A DNA stretch of 64,000 bases, from positions 267,588 through 331,587 of the forward strand of contig NZ_JAGIAS010000010.1 in NCBI RefSeq assembly GCF_017744695.1, in the 5' to 3' direction. Of this stretch, positions 34,127 to 43,110 are shown one piece after another; position 1 is the stretch's first letter, and every line of letters begins with the position of its first letter. The stretch comes from Dyadobacter sp. Lineage in GTDB: Bacteria; Bacteroidota; Bacteroidia; Cytophagales; Spirosomataceae. The notes below the pieces were generated by a model. That model was not told the DNA's origin. It searched no databases and saw nothing but the letters and a program-made list of their open reading frames with translations. The position numbers were made by a program, and so were the translations under genes.

Positions 34127-35299
34127 ATGGTAAAATTGAAATCATTGCCCAATCCGCCACAAGCGGCATTGCAGAAAGCGGGATGGGATTGGGCGCTTGG
34201 TACCGACACGGCTCCGTATGTCGTGAACGATATGGTGACCGTCACCGAGCAGCAGGCAGAAAGCTATTATGAAGCTGCGGGTACATTATATGATATGTTG
34301 ATCGAAGCGGGGCAGCACGCCATCGATCAGAACCTTTTTGCAGAAATGGGTATTCCGGAAAACCTGGTCGAGTTGATCAAGTTATCATGGAGCGACGACC
34401 GGCAAATCCATTTGTACGGTCGTTTCGACCTTGCGGGAGGATTTAACGACGAACCGGTCAAGCTGATTGAATTCAACGCGGATACAGCGACCTGCATTCC
34501 TGAAACGGCCGTCGTGCAATGGGCGCATTTGCGGATGAATGGAATGGATGAATCGAGACAATTTAATACGTTATTTGAAACACTGGTAGGGCAGTTTGTC
34601 TATTTGAAGGAGGAAAACAGTGATCTAACGCCTTCGATGTTGTTTTCGACAATGCGCGGCTATCCCGAGGATGATACCAACGTGGCGGTGTTGATGGAAG
34701 CCGCGAAAGAGGCGGGTTTCGACGTCGAATTCGCCTATATCGACGATGTGGAATTTTCCAATGGCGAGGGCATATTCTACCAGGAACCGGAACACGGGCA
34801 TTTCGTGCGGTTTGATTTCTGGTTTAAACTGGTGCCTTGGGAACATATCGGTGGTGATGAGCCGGAACTCGCCGCAATGCTGACGGAGATTGTTAAAAAC
34901 AGGAAAGCGATGATCCTGAACCCTGCCTACACATTGTTGTTCCAATCCAAATACATTCTGAAAATCCTGTGGGACCTTTACCCATATCATCCATTGCTTC
35001 TACAAACGGAGCACCAGGTATTGCCGCATAAAAAATCGGTAAGCAAAGTATTACTGGGGCGTGAGGGCGCGAATGTGATCATCCACGACGAAAGTGGTGC
35101 GGTACTGGAAACTGCGGTGGGCGAGTACGACGATCAATCACGCATTTATCAGGAATATGTCGCCCTTCCGACCGACGCCGACGGTAATACCTATCAGGCT
35201 GGTGTGTTTTACGCTGGTGAGACATGCGCGCTTGGGTTCAGACGGGGCGGGAATATCTTGGACAATACGGCACAGTTTGTGGGTCACATTATCGATTAG
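34127..35299 (+). CDS. YgiC-like ATP-grasp (glutathionylspermidine-synthase family) protein
   Basis: A 390-residue protein of the synthetase domain family: AGWDWALGTD near the start, LIEFNADTATCIPET, a nucleotide-binding region with ILNPAYTLLFQSKYILKILWDLYPYHP, and FYAGETCALGFRRGG at the end. In E. coli Gss this domain joins glutathione and spermidine with ATP; stand-alone members such as YgiC have unknown products. It follows the YgiB-like gene and is the last of the pair. Confidence 0.85.
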   Translation: MVKLKSLPNPPQAALQKAGWDWALGTDTAPYVVNDMVTVTEQQAESYYEAAGTLYDMLIEAGQHAIDQNLFAEMGIPENLVELIKLSWSDDRQIHLYGRFDLAGGFNDEPVKLIEFNADTATCIPETAVVQWAHLRMNGMDESRQFNTLFETLVGQFVYLKEENSDLTPSMLFSTMRGYPEDDTNVAVLMEAAKEAGFDVEFAYIDDVEFSNGEGIFYQEPEHGHFVRFDFWFKLVPWEHIGGDEPELAAMLTEIVKNRKAMILNPAYTLLFQSKYILKILWDLYPYHPLLLQTEHQVLPHKKSVSKVLLGREGANVIIHDESGAVLETAVGEYDDQSRIYQEYVALPTDADGNTYQAGVFYAGETCALGFRRGGNILDNTAQFVGHIID

Positions 35300-35527
35300 C
35301 GTAATTCGTAAAGTGCAATACGTAAATTTACTTATCTCTGAATCAGGTTGTTACCGAAGGATCATTGAATCGACCGTTTACTAATCAATTTGCTGAAATT
35401 TCCAGAGCAGCGGCGAAGTTTGTGTAAAGTTTTACAGGCGCTGATGGTATGAAAGTTTTAAGGAAGCCGGAAACTTTGTCAGCAGTTCAGCAATATTCAT
35501 CGATCCTTAATACTTAAAAGACCAGTC

Positions 35528-35860
35528 ATGATTCACGAGAAAATTTTTCAACTAAAAAGCGGCAGGGAGGTTAAAGTCATTGTAAAAAGTTACTTCCTCC
35601 ACGATAATCCGCAACGCGATACCGATTGCGAGATTTTAATCCGCGAACCCAAAGAAAAATACTTTCGCACACCTATCGGGGTTAATCACCCGCAATACTG
35701 GAAAATGAAGCGGTCCAGCGCGCAACAGGCCAAAAATCTTTTGATGGAATACAGCGGGATCACCCAACGTCAGATCAACCAGGCCATTACCGAATTCAAC
35801 CGGATTCTGAGTTATCCGCCAACACACATTGGCTTGCAATACGAAAGCGAGCTGGTTTAG
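35528..35860 (+). CDS. Conserved hypothetical protein
   Basis: A 110-residue basic protein without signal or membrane segment. Segments such as LKSGREVKVIVKSYFLHDN and REPKEKYFRTPIGVNHPQYWKMK look like a folded domain, but I recognise no family. It is a single gene between two spacers of about 200 bases; a terminator-like hairpin follows. Confidence 0.6.
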   Translation: MIHEKIFQLKSGREVKVIVKSYFLHDNPQRDTDCEILIREPKEKYFRTPIGVNHPQYWKMKRSSAQQAKNLLMEYSGITQRQINQAITEFNRILSYPPTHIGLQYESELV

Positions 35861-35910
35861 AAGCGGTTCAGGAGCACCAAGTAAGGGACTAAAATTAACA
35901 CACACTGTCA

Positions 35911-35960
35911 GCCGGGCATGGTCGGACTCTTCGGAGGCTGATCATCGCCCGGTTCTTTTT
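35911..35960 (+). terminator. Possible terminator
   Basis: GCCGGGC pairs with GCCCGGT (35947-35953) around a 29-base loop, then CTTTTTTG. The large loop makes it a weak call. Confidence 0.5.
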
Positions 35961-36040
35961 TGTATACTTACCTGCTGTCTTTTGCATAACGGTCCGGTGA
36001 ATTTGTTAATTTAAGCCCGCAGCATTCTTTTCAGAGCTTT

Positions 36041-37720
36041 ATGAAGGCCAAAGGCGTTCTCTTACCAGCCGCGGGACTGGTATTGATCGGGGTACTCGTG
36101 TTTTATTGGATACGATTTTCCCTGTTTTCGAAATCCGATAGTTATTCCACAGACGTATTAAATGCTGCTTTCGCTGAGCAGCCGGTGGGTTATGTCAATC
36201 GGCTCGATTCATTGGGCGTTGCCACACCGGATCTTCAACATATTTCAATTCAGCTATACCCGAATACGGCCGATACAGCGCTTGCCGCCGTGCTGAAAAA
36301 TCTTAAAGCAGACAAAGATTTGTTACTGACTGTCGTGGCCGGGCAGGAGGACGCGGTACGTATGGTGACCGACGGGGAGTTCGACGATGCGCTGCGCTTG
36401 CTATGTAGTTTGTTACCGGAAGGAAAACAGATTTATCTCCGCTGGGATCCCGATATGGAAGTGCCGGTCCAAATCTACTCATGGCAATATCAATCACCGG
36501 CCGATTACATCGAGGCGTTCAGACATGTGGCTGAAATTTGCCGGAATGCAAAGCCTAAGTTGCAAATGATGTGGTCGCCGGCCGGTTATCCGGGGACAGA
36601 GGAGTATTGGTCGGGGGAGGATGTTGTGGATGCCGTTGGAATTTCAGTCAATGGCCGGAGTGAGCTTTCGGCTACCGCATATCCGCCGGACCCGGATCGC
36701 AGGACGGCACTCCGAAGAAAGTTGATCCGGACGCGGTTCATGAATAAGCCGGTTTGGGTATTTGCTTCGGGTGGCGATAGCCTTGTGAATGCACTGCAAA
36801 CGGATTTGAGAGAAGCTGTCAAAAGCATGAGGCCGGATTCAGCATTTCTTTTTCAGCAATATGGGACAAACGAACGTATAGAACGGGCAGCGAATGCCAT
36901 ACCGCTTTTAGGCGTATACGATCCCCGACAGGCCCTCACCAGTTCGAAAGCCGTGCAGGTGGAACACCTGTTTGTAGATCTGGGCAACATCCAGACCGGC
37001 GGTTTTGCGAAGGACTTTGAAGCGGTAGTGCGGCGCGGGCATGAGGCAATCGTTACCGTGGAGCCCTGGCGTGACGGCAAGGTTAGAAAAGACTCGTCGG
37101 TGTTGCGCAATACAGCTCTGGGAGTTTATGATGAAGAGTTTAAATCGCTGTTTAGTACTATTTCAAAGACTAGCCTCCCGGTTTACGTCCGGTTTGCCCA
37201 TGAAATGGAAATTCCCATTCATCGGTATTCCTGGCAAAGCCAGGATCCGGCTTTGTATATCAGGGCGTTCCGGCATTTCATGGATTTAGGGAAGGGTATC
37301 AAAAATGTGAAAAAAGTGTGGGGTCCAGCGGGAGACAGAGGTTCGATGGAGTGGTATCCCGGGAGCGACGTGGTCGATGTTGTCAGCATTGCCATATATG
37401 GCCTGCCGGACAAGAATATTACCGATCACACGAAGCAGGAATCTTTTGAAACCATTTTCAACCGAAAGGTGTGGCGTGTGCGTCTTGCCTCCAAGCCGAT
37501 TTTTATTACGGAATTCGGGGTGAAAGGGGCGGAAGATTACCAGTCGGAATGGCTGGAAAAAGCAGCGGAGGTGTTGGCTGCGCATAAGGAAGTTACCGGC
37601 GTATGTTACTTTAATCTCGCCGATAATCCGGAGGTTTGGGGTGATATTCCGGCGCCGGATTGGGGAATCAGTCTCTCTACATTTAATCGTTTTGTCGAAG
37701 CACTGGAAGCAAGTCGCTAA
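36041..37720 (+). CDS. Membrane-anchored tandem GH26-like protein, first copy inactive
   Basis: A 559-residue protein: an N-terminal anchor (about 7-27), then two GH26 (beta-mannanase-like) barrels. The second (about 320-555) has its acid/base Glu388 in RFAHEMEIP and nucleophile Glu491 in FITEFGVKG, and a matching VYVRFAHE start. The first (about 60-300) shows the same landmarks (RWDPDMEVP, WVFASGGD) but has Asp138 and Ser243 at the two catalytic positions. The first copy is therefore probably a binding or folding module. The stop overlaps the converging transferase stop. It probably trims or binds the polysaccharide made next door (inference). Confidence 0.85.
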   Translation: MKAKGVLLPAAGLVLIGVLVFYWIRFSLFSKSDSYSTDVLNAAFAEQPVGYVNRLDSLGVATPDLQHISIQLYPNTADTALAAVLKNLKADKDLLLTVVAGQEDAVRMVTDGEFDDALRLLCSLLPEGKQIYLRWDPDMEVPVQIYSWQYQSPADYIEAFRHVAEICRNAKPKLQMMWSPAGYPGTEEYWSGEDVVDAVGISVNGRSELSATAYPPDPDRRTALRRKLIRTRFMNKPVWVFASGGDSLVNALQTDLREAVKSMRPDSAFLFQQYGTNERIERAANAIPLLGVYDPRQALTSSKAVQVEHLFVDLGNIQTGGFAKDFEAVVRRGHEAIVTVEPWRDGKVRKDSSVLRNTALGVYDEEFKSLFSTISKTSLPVYVRFAHEMEIPIHRYSWQSQDPALYIRAFRHFMDLGKGIKNVKKVWGPAGDRGSMEWYPGSDVVDVVSIAIYGLPDKNITDHTKQESFETIFNRKVWRVRLASKPIFITEFGVKGAEDYQSEWLEKAAEVLAAHKEVTGVCYFNLADNPEVWGDIPAPDWGISLSTFNRFVEALEASR

Positions 37721-40665
37721 CGACCACGGGATTCTTGTGCGGGTTCCAGCGGTGTATTCAGCTGGGATTCGATGATTTCCTGCACGGTCCCATTCTGAAC
37801 CACGTACAAATACAGCCGGTAAAGCGACGGATGCTTCGGGATAGTTAAAGTCAACCGGGGGCCATTGCCGACGTCCGTCATTTCGACCGGATTATTGAAG
37901 CCGTCCGTCCTGACAAGTTTCCATTCCAACCGCGTGCCGCTTGTGGGTTCTTTCACAACTTTCCATTGACCATTTTGCAGAACAATCGCGTGGTAATCCA
38001 GCGCGGAACCTTCGAAAGTGCCCAATGCGGGTTTCAGTATCTTAAAATGCGGGGCTGGCTGAGGTGTGTTTTGGCCACCCCAAATTGATTCAAGGACCTG
38101 GAAGGAATGCTTTGGCCGGCCGGCATAATCGTGCAGGCCATCAAAACTTACCTGTTCAAATATCTTCTCGTCCTGCCAGTTGGAAATAAAGGTTCCGGGG
38201 CGACGTTCCCGGGCATGGGCGAAAGCATCCGCGCCGATGTAGCTGAAATAGAACGGGACTGCAAGTTTCCGGAAAGCGGATTCTTCCGGCTGTTTCCTGC
38301 CGTCCGTCAAAACAAGTCCGAATGCGTCAATCTGTGGAGAAACCTGTTTAATCAGGTAGGCCAGCTGCTGTGTTTCGGCATTTAGTTCGAGATCTACCGT
38401 TACCGGGCGCGAGTTGTCGATCTTTTTAATCGCTTCACTCACCTTTTTTAACCAATACAAATATTGCTTTTGCTCCCCGGTGCGCTCGGACCGTCGGTGA
38501 CGCTGGATGGCTGCGTTGCCGATGTTCCACGAAACGATATGCTTTTGGCTTCGGAGCCGGCTTACGGTTGTTAATATTTCATCCGTAAAATCGTCCGCAC
38601 CGCTTTGGTCGGCCACGAAATCGAGCGTTTCGGGTACCCAGAAAGTGTAGTGGACCCGGATTCCGGTGCGACCGGTTGCCATCAGGATATTGTAATCATA
38701 AATGCCGGGGCCAAAATGCCGGATCGCATTGATACCCGCTTTGCGCATTTGCCTGAGGTCCGCCAGAAGCTCATGCTTCGTAAATGCAGGATACCTCCGC
38801 GACCAGTTATGTCCTTTCGTATAATTTACTCCCCGCGTTCCCTGGAAAAAAGCAACCGGATTTAGCGCCGGTATGCCAATCGTATCCGGCTCGCGCACGC
38901 CCATGGCACGGAAGAGGGCAGGTACGTCCGGGTGGCGTGGAACTTTTTGCTTCGTCAGACTGAGCGCATATACCTGGTTTTCTTTGGCCACGGCCAGGTT
39001 GTATTCCAGTTTGGGGTTGAAGCGCCGGAAATAGATGATAATGCTGATAAGCAGCACTGTGATCAGGAATGCGGAAGTTCTGACGCCGCTGTAAATGCGT
39101 CGCCGCAAAATCCAGAAGTTCCCTTTCAGCTCCTTGATGGCCTTGAAAACGGCGTCCAACGCGGCTGACGAGCCCGAAAGCCCGCGGATCTGCTGTTGGC
39201 GGCTTGCGGCGATCGTAAAGCACATGAAGAAGCAATTCAACCCCGCGAACCCTGCCATGATGAGATTATACGGGTTCAGGTCCTGGTAAAGGCCGTATAC
39301 GATCGCCAGCAGCGAGACGCCCAATACTGCCAGGTTAGGAATGTTCAGCGGCCAGTTATTAGCCTCATTGCCGTCTTTGGGTGTGGGTACGTAAGGGATT
39401 TTCTTCCCTGAAATCGTGTACAGCACGCCCAGGATGAATATCCACCAGGTTCCTATCATCAATAAGCCGCCTACCACATGAAACCCCCGCTCTTCGTCTT
39501 CCATAACCCACCATTGTACAAAATGTCGTATCAGGATCACGCAGGAAACCATTGGCAGGCTCACCAAGATAAAATCGGTAAGGTCGAAATGCATCGGGCT
39601 CACATCCAGTACCAGTGCCAGAACGGGGATCAGGAAATTGATCAGGAAAATGAAACCCGACAAATAGTGAAGCGGGATCGTGCCGTAATGAATGCGCTGG
39701 CTCCACGTGAATTTGGAGAACAATTTTGGATACACGTGCACGAACAAATCGAATACCCCGCGCGACCATTTAAGCTGCTGCTTGTAGTAGGCCGAAAGCG
39801 TCGAAGGAACCAATCCCCGCGCCAGTACAGCAGGCACGTACACCGATTTCCAACCCTTCGCGTGCAGCTGCATGGAGGTGTGCATATCTTCGGCGAGCCC
39901 GGCTGCATGTCCGCCTATGGAATCCAGCGCCGTGCGACGGAATGTACAGTTTGCACCTATGGCGAGCACGGTCCCATAGTGGTTCATAGTCATCATCATC
40001 GGACCATAAAACTGGTAAGTCTGCTGGGCGGCGCCTTTGGCAATCAATCCTTCGTCATGGTTTTTATAGGCCTGCACAATTTGTACATAACCGATTTCAG
40101 GATTGTCGAAATGGGAGACGATCGGGTCGAGGAAGTCGGGAAAAGGGACGTGGTCTGGATCGAGGACCACACAGAGTTCTCCCTTTGAAATGCGTAGTGC
40201 ATTATTGATGTTTCCCGCCTTTGCATTCCGCTTGTCCGTGCGCGTCACGTGGTGCACGCCCAACTGCGCACACACGTCACGCAGGTAAGGATCGTCTGCT
40301 TCATCGCATAGGTAGGTTTCGTGCGGGTATGTAATGGCCTGGATCGCCGTCAGCGTCTCGATAATCATTTCGTACGGCTCGCCGGCGCAGAAAGTGGTAA
40401 AAATATCGACCGTGTACCGGTGCGTCAACGGCGGGGTCGGAGGCACGGTAATGAACAGGTAATGGTACCATTCATGCAGTACTTTCAGGCACGTGAAAAC
40501 AAACGTGACCACGAGCATCCAATACAACGGCGCGTAGCCTCTGACCGACTCGGACAGGACACTGGAGAGGAAGAATCCCATCGAGGCCAATCCGAAGAAA
40601 ATCATCAGCCGCAGCATGATCAACTGCTTGCGGGTAGGCGGTTTTACATATAGTGCTTGCTTCAT
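37717..40665 (-). CDS. Cellulose-synthase-like GT2 fused to a degenerate GH2-type barrel
   Basis: A 982-residue protein. Residues about 85-310 form a processive GT2 domain with VVLDPDH (Asp169, Asp171), the LAEDMHTS acidic pair (259-260) and QQLKWSRG (296-303), in which Lys replaces the Arg of the usual Gln-x-x-Arg-Trp. Membrane helices run to about 550. The C-terminal barrel (600-870) looks like a GH2 hydrolase, but SWNIGNAAI has Ala718 where Glu is needed, and FSYIGADAF has Tyr at the second site. It should make a beta-linked polysaccharide and carry a binding barrel. It overlaps the upstream gene by 4 bases (ATGA). Confidence 0.85.
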   Translation of the reverse strand: MKQALYVKPPTRKQLIMLRLMIFFGLASMGFFLSSVLSESVRGYAPLYWMLVVTFVFTCLKVLHEWYHYLFITVPPTPPLTHRYTVDIFTTFCAGEPYEMIIETLTAIQAITYPHETYLCDEADDPYLRDVCAQLGVHHVTRTDKRNAKAGNINNALRISKGELCVVLDPDHVPFPDFLDPIVSHFDNPEIGYVQIVQAYKNHDEGLIAKGAAQQTYQFYGPMMMTMNHYGTVLAIGANCTFRRTALDSIGGHAAGLAEDMHTSMQLHAKGWKSVYVPAVLARGLVPSTLSAYYKQQLKWSRGVFDLFVHVYPKLFSKFTWSQRIHYGTIPLHYLSGFIFLINFLIPVLALVLDVSPMHFDLTDFILVSLPMVSCVILIRHFVQWWVMEDEERGFHVVGGLLMIGTWWIFILGVLYTISGKKIPYVPTPKDGNEANNWPLNIPNLAVLGVSLLAIVYGLYQDLNPYNLIMAGFAGLNCFFMCFTIAASRQQQIRGLSGSSAALDAVFKAIKELKGNFWILRRRIYSGVRTSAFLITVLLISIIIYFRRFNPKLEYNLAVAKENQVYALSLTKQKVPRHPDVPALFRAMGVREPDTIGIPALNPVAFFQGTRGVNYTKGHNWSRRYPAFTKHELLADLRQMRKAGINAIRHFGPGIYDYNILMATGRTGIRVHYTFWVPETLDFVADQSGADDFTDEILTTVSRLRSQKHIVSWNIGNAAIQRHRRSERTGEQKQYLYWLKKVSEAIKKIDNSRPVTVDLELNAETQQLAYLIKQVSPQIDAFGLVLTDGRKQPEESAFRKLAVPFYFSYIGADAFAHARERRPGTFISNWQDEKIFEQVSFDGLHDYAGRPKHSFQVLESIWGGQNTPQPAPHFKILKPALGTFEGSALDYHAIVLQNGQWKVVKEPTSGTRLEWKLVRTDGFNNPVEMTDVGNGPRLTLTIPKHPSLYRLYLYVVQNGTVQEIIESQLNTPLEPAQESRGR

Positions 40666-42095
40666 GGAGGGCTTACAACATAAAAAGGGGTGTTACATGA
40701 AGCGAACTTTCCAGCCTGGTCGTAAATCGTTGCGAATAGCCGGTAAGGACCCTCCTCCCGTGGGACTGAAAACGAGAGCCGGAGGTTTTGACCAGTGCTT
40801 TCTGTCGTCGCGACAGGCGCCAGTTTCTGGGTACTGTTGATATGGTTTTTACGGTACCAGTCTTCTTTGAATACTTGCCACCGGATTGAGCGGACACGGT
40901 CGTGCCCCTTGAAGAGCAGCACTTCGGCGGAAGCGGTGGTCGAGGGGTTTAGCAGTACATTGTCACGTGCCCCCTGCTTGTTCAGCAGCATGTATTTTAT
41001 TTCAGGATAAATAGCCGGCGTGGATTTGCCAGTCCAGATGCCCTGCATGGTGCCTACGGCCTCGGACGCGTGACCAGCCTCGTCGAACAAGCTGAACCAG
41101 GTGTGGGTAGTTTCCTGCTTGTTTCCCCAAAAGAACACGCAGGCGCCCAGGAACCGCGGATCTTCCAGCGGCATGTGCTGCCGGTAACGTTGCTGGTAAA
41201 TGTCGGCTTTCTTTTTGCTGGTATCCTCTATGTAGGCGCCCCAGGCCGTCTGCTCGGTGCCTTCCCACGGTCCGTTGATACCCCATTCGAGCAACATGTA
41301 GGGTCCTTTCCAGAACCAGGTAAGCCCTTCGAGGTCTTTACGCAGCAAGGGTAAGGTCCCGAAAATGTTAAAAGAGATCACATCAATGTTGCAGCGAAGC
41401 CTGATGTTAAAGATGTATTTCGGGTTGAAATTCAAGATCGTGGTTGTGACCGGGTGGTCGGGATCTTCACGATGGATCATGTCCGTGAGCTCGTTGAACG
41501 AATCGTAAAAATTCCCGTACGTCCATTTGTAAGGGAAGTCGAGTTCATTGCCCAGACACCACATCAGTACCGCAGGATGGTTCCTGAACCGTTTGATAAG
41601 CGATTGCAATGACCGATGCCGGGTTTTGGTAATTTCAGGATTATTGTAAAAAGAGATATCGCCGCTGTTGGGAAGCGGAAGTCCTACGATAACCGCAAGC
41701 CCGTGGGTTTGTGCGCTGTCGAGAATTTGTGCAAGATGGGTCGTATCCCAGGTCCGCAACGTATTTCCGCCTGCGTCGCGGAGTTCGCGGAAATGGGATT
41801 CCCCTCCGGCGCCCCGGATGTTGTAGGGCTTTCCATTCCTTATAACGGTGTACTTGCCGTCTTTGCGGTCGATGTACACTTTGGCCGACTTGTCTGGCTG
41901 TTTTTCACTCAAACACCCCGACAAAAGAATGGAAAGCGTCAAAGCTAACAGCAATAGCGAGTGGATACGAATAAGCAAGGTCGGGTGTAGTTGTAACCTG
42001 AGGCTGAGTTCTGAAAGAGTAAAATACGATAAAAAAGGCTTAAAACAGAAATAGTTTCTAAAATCGGCATAGAAGTAGATAGATTGTATGCACAT
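40662..42095 (-). CDS. GH2-type glycoside hydrolase lipoprotein
   Basis: The frame opens at 42095, but the protein likely starts at a TTG at 41978, which places a hydrophobic signal just before the lipobox LLSGC (Cys61 in the long frame). The catalytic barrel has WCLGNELD, with Glu184 as acid/base, and LLEWGING, with Glu270 as nucleophile (long-frame numbers). Both active Glu are intact, unlike in the fused downstream barrel. It should act on the polysaccharide made by the transferase. Its upstream spacer is shared with gntR, which is read divergently and contains two operator-like sites. Confidence 0.8.
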   Translation of the reverse strand: MCIQSIYFYADFRNYFCFKPFLSYFTLSELSLRLQLHPTLLIRIHSLLLLALTLSILLSGCLSEKQPDKSAKVYIDRKDGKYTVIRNGKPYNIRGAGGESHFRELRDAGGNTLRTWDTTHLAQILDSAQTHGLAVIVGLPLPNSGDISFYNNPEITKTRHRSLQSLIKRFRNHPAVLMWCLGNELDFPYKWTYGNFYDSFNELTDMIHREDPDHPVTTTILNFNPKYIFNIRLRCNIDVISFNIFGTLPLLRKDLEGLTWFWKGPYMLLEWGINGPWEGTEQTAWGAYIEDTSKKKADIYQQRYRQHMPLEDPRFLGACVFFWGNKQETTHTWFSLFDEAGHASEAVGTMQGIWTGKSTPAIYPEIKYMLLNKQGARDNVLLNPSTTASAEVLLFKGHDRVRSIRWQVFKEDWYRKNHINSTQKLAPVATTESTGQNLRLSFSVPREEGPYRLFATIYDQAGKFASCNTPFYVVSPP

Positions 42096-42135
42096 ACAGA
42101 AGTTATGAATATTGCTTACCTTTATATAAATGTTT

Positions 42136-42167
42136 TGGTTTACTAAATTTTGAATTCTTGTTTACAT
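42136..42167. promoter_or_regulatory. Paired operator sites at the gntR promoter
   Basis: TGGTTTACTA (42136-42145) and TTGTTTACAT (42158-42167), 22 bases apart, flank TAAATTTTG (42144-42152), a -7-like 9-mer that recurs at 50150-50158. The core GTnnAC is the kind used by FCD-type GntR proteins. The region also lies before the divergent GH2 lipoprotein. Confidence 0.55.
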
Positions 42168-42171
42168 TAAA

Positions 42172-42810
42172 ATGAAGGAAGACTCACTCTCGAACAGGGC
42201 ATATACGGAATTGCGGAAAAAGATACTGTCCAACCAGCTTACTTCTGGAACGCGGCTGAAAGAGGATGAATGGTCTAAGAAGTTGGATGTCAATAGAATG
42301 GCTATCCGGGAGGCATTAACCAGGTTGCTGGGCGAGCAACTGATCGTGCAAGGCGAAAAAGGAGGTTTTTTTGTGAAGACGCTCACCCTCGAGGACAGCC
42401 ACAGGATCCGCGAGCTCCGCGAAATACTGGAAATAGGCGCATTGCGGTTGCTCATTCAGAAAGTCACGGTTGAGCAGGTGGCCGAGCTGGACCGTATTTG
42501 CGATGATTTTTCATCGATGGTCGAGCGCGGGTATTTTGGCGGGGCATGCGAGGCGGATGTGAAATTTCATGAAACTTTGATTGAATGTGCTGGTAATGAA
42601 AGGCTTGTTGAGTTGTATCAGGCGAGCAATATTCCCTTGTTTCATCAGAAGCTCGGCAAGACACAGACGCATATGGACGACTACGAGCTCACCGATCAGG
42701 AACATCGTGAAATCGTAGCGGGTATCAAAGACCGTGATGTCAAACGCGCAGAGGAGGCACTCCTGAAACATTTGATACGTGGCGAAGTAGCGTCGATCGA
42801 CCTGGCTTAG
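42172..42810 (+). CDS. GntR-family regulator, FadR/FCD subfamily
   Basis: A 212-residue repressor-type protein. A winged helix (about 5-72) holds VNRMAIREALTRLLGEQLI and GFFVKTL. A helical FCD ligand domain (about 78-205) has His residues in VKFHETLIECAGN and EHREIVAGIKDRD, the positions that bind a metal and a small carboxylate in this class. It sits directly before the SusC locus. Sites resembling its own operator occur at its promoter, at susC and at the creatininase operon, so it is likely the local regulator and self-controlled. It ends at a terminator. Confidence 0.92.
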   Translation: MKEDSLSNRAYTELRKKILSNQLTSGTRLKEDEWSKKLDVNRMAIREALTRLLGEQLIVQGEKGGFFVKTLTLEDSHRIRELREILEIGALRLLIQKVTVEQVAELDRICDDFSSMVERGYFGGACEADVKFHETLIECAGNERLVELYQASNIPLFHQKLGKTQTHMDDYELTDQEHREIVAGIKDRDVKRAEEALLKHLIRGEVASIDLA

Positions 42811-42838
42811 CCGTTCTGTAAATTATTTTGTTTTCCCC

Positions 42839-42872
42839 AAGCCGGCTTCTTTCACTGGAAGCCGGCTTTTTT
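42839..42872 (+). terminator. Terminator after gntR
   Basis: AAGCCGGCTTC (42839-42849) pairs with GAAGCCGGCTT (42858-42868), followed by a run of Ts. Confidence 0.9.
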
Positions 42873-42987
42873 GTGCCATAGGATTTTCTGTTGAACAGGA
42901 TGGTTGTTCACTGGCATTCGGCTGGTCGCTGTATTCGCGATAGATCATTTGCTGAAAACGCGGAACAATAATTTTTTCTAAATTTTT

Positions 42988-43020
42988 TTGTTGACAAAAA
43001 AATAATATATTTGTTAACAT
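42988..43020 (+). promoter_or_regulatory. Paired operator sites and -7 element at the susC promoter
   Basis: TTGTTGACAA (42988-42997) and TTGTTAACAT (43011-43020), 23 bases apart, flank TATATTTG (43006-43013), an exact -7 match whose last bases lie in the second site. A bound regulator would cover the -7 element. The rest of the 300-base spacer from 42811 holds the gntR terminator and a 90-base leader with nothing else I can name. Confidence 0.6.
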
Positions 43021-43110
43021 TATTCGAATGCTACTTGTGTGCTCACCCCGTCCGGGATGGGTGGTTTCTGTTGCCCTATTAAACCCATTACTGTTCCGAA
43101 ATCTTTGTTT

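Noticed and set aside
35300..35345. Another word hairpin (CGTAA words) after the YgiC-like gene
   Set aside because: Arms are too short and too irregular to support a hairpin; at most a decayed remnant.
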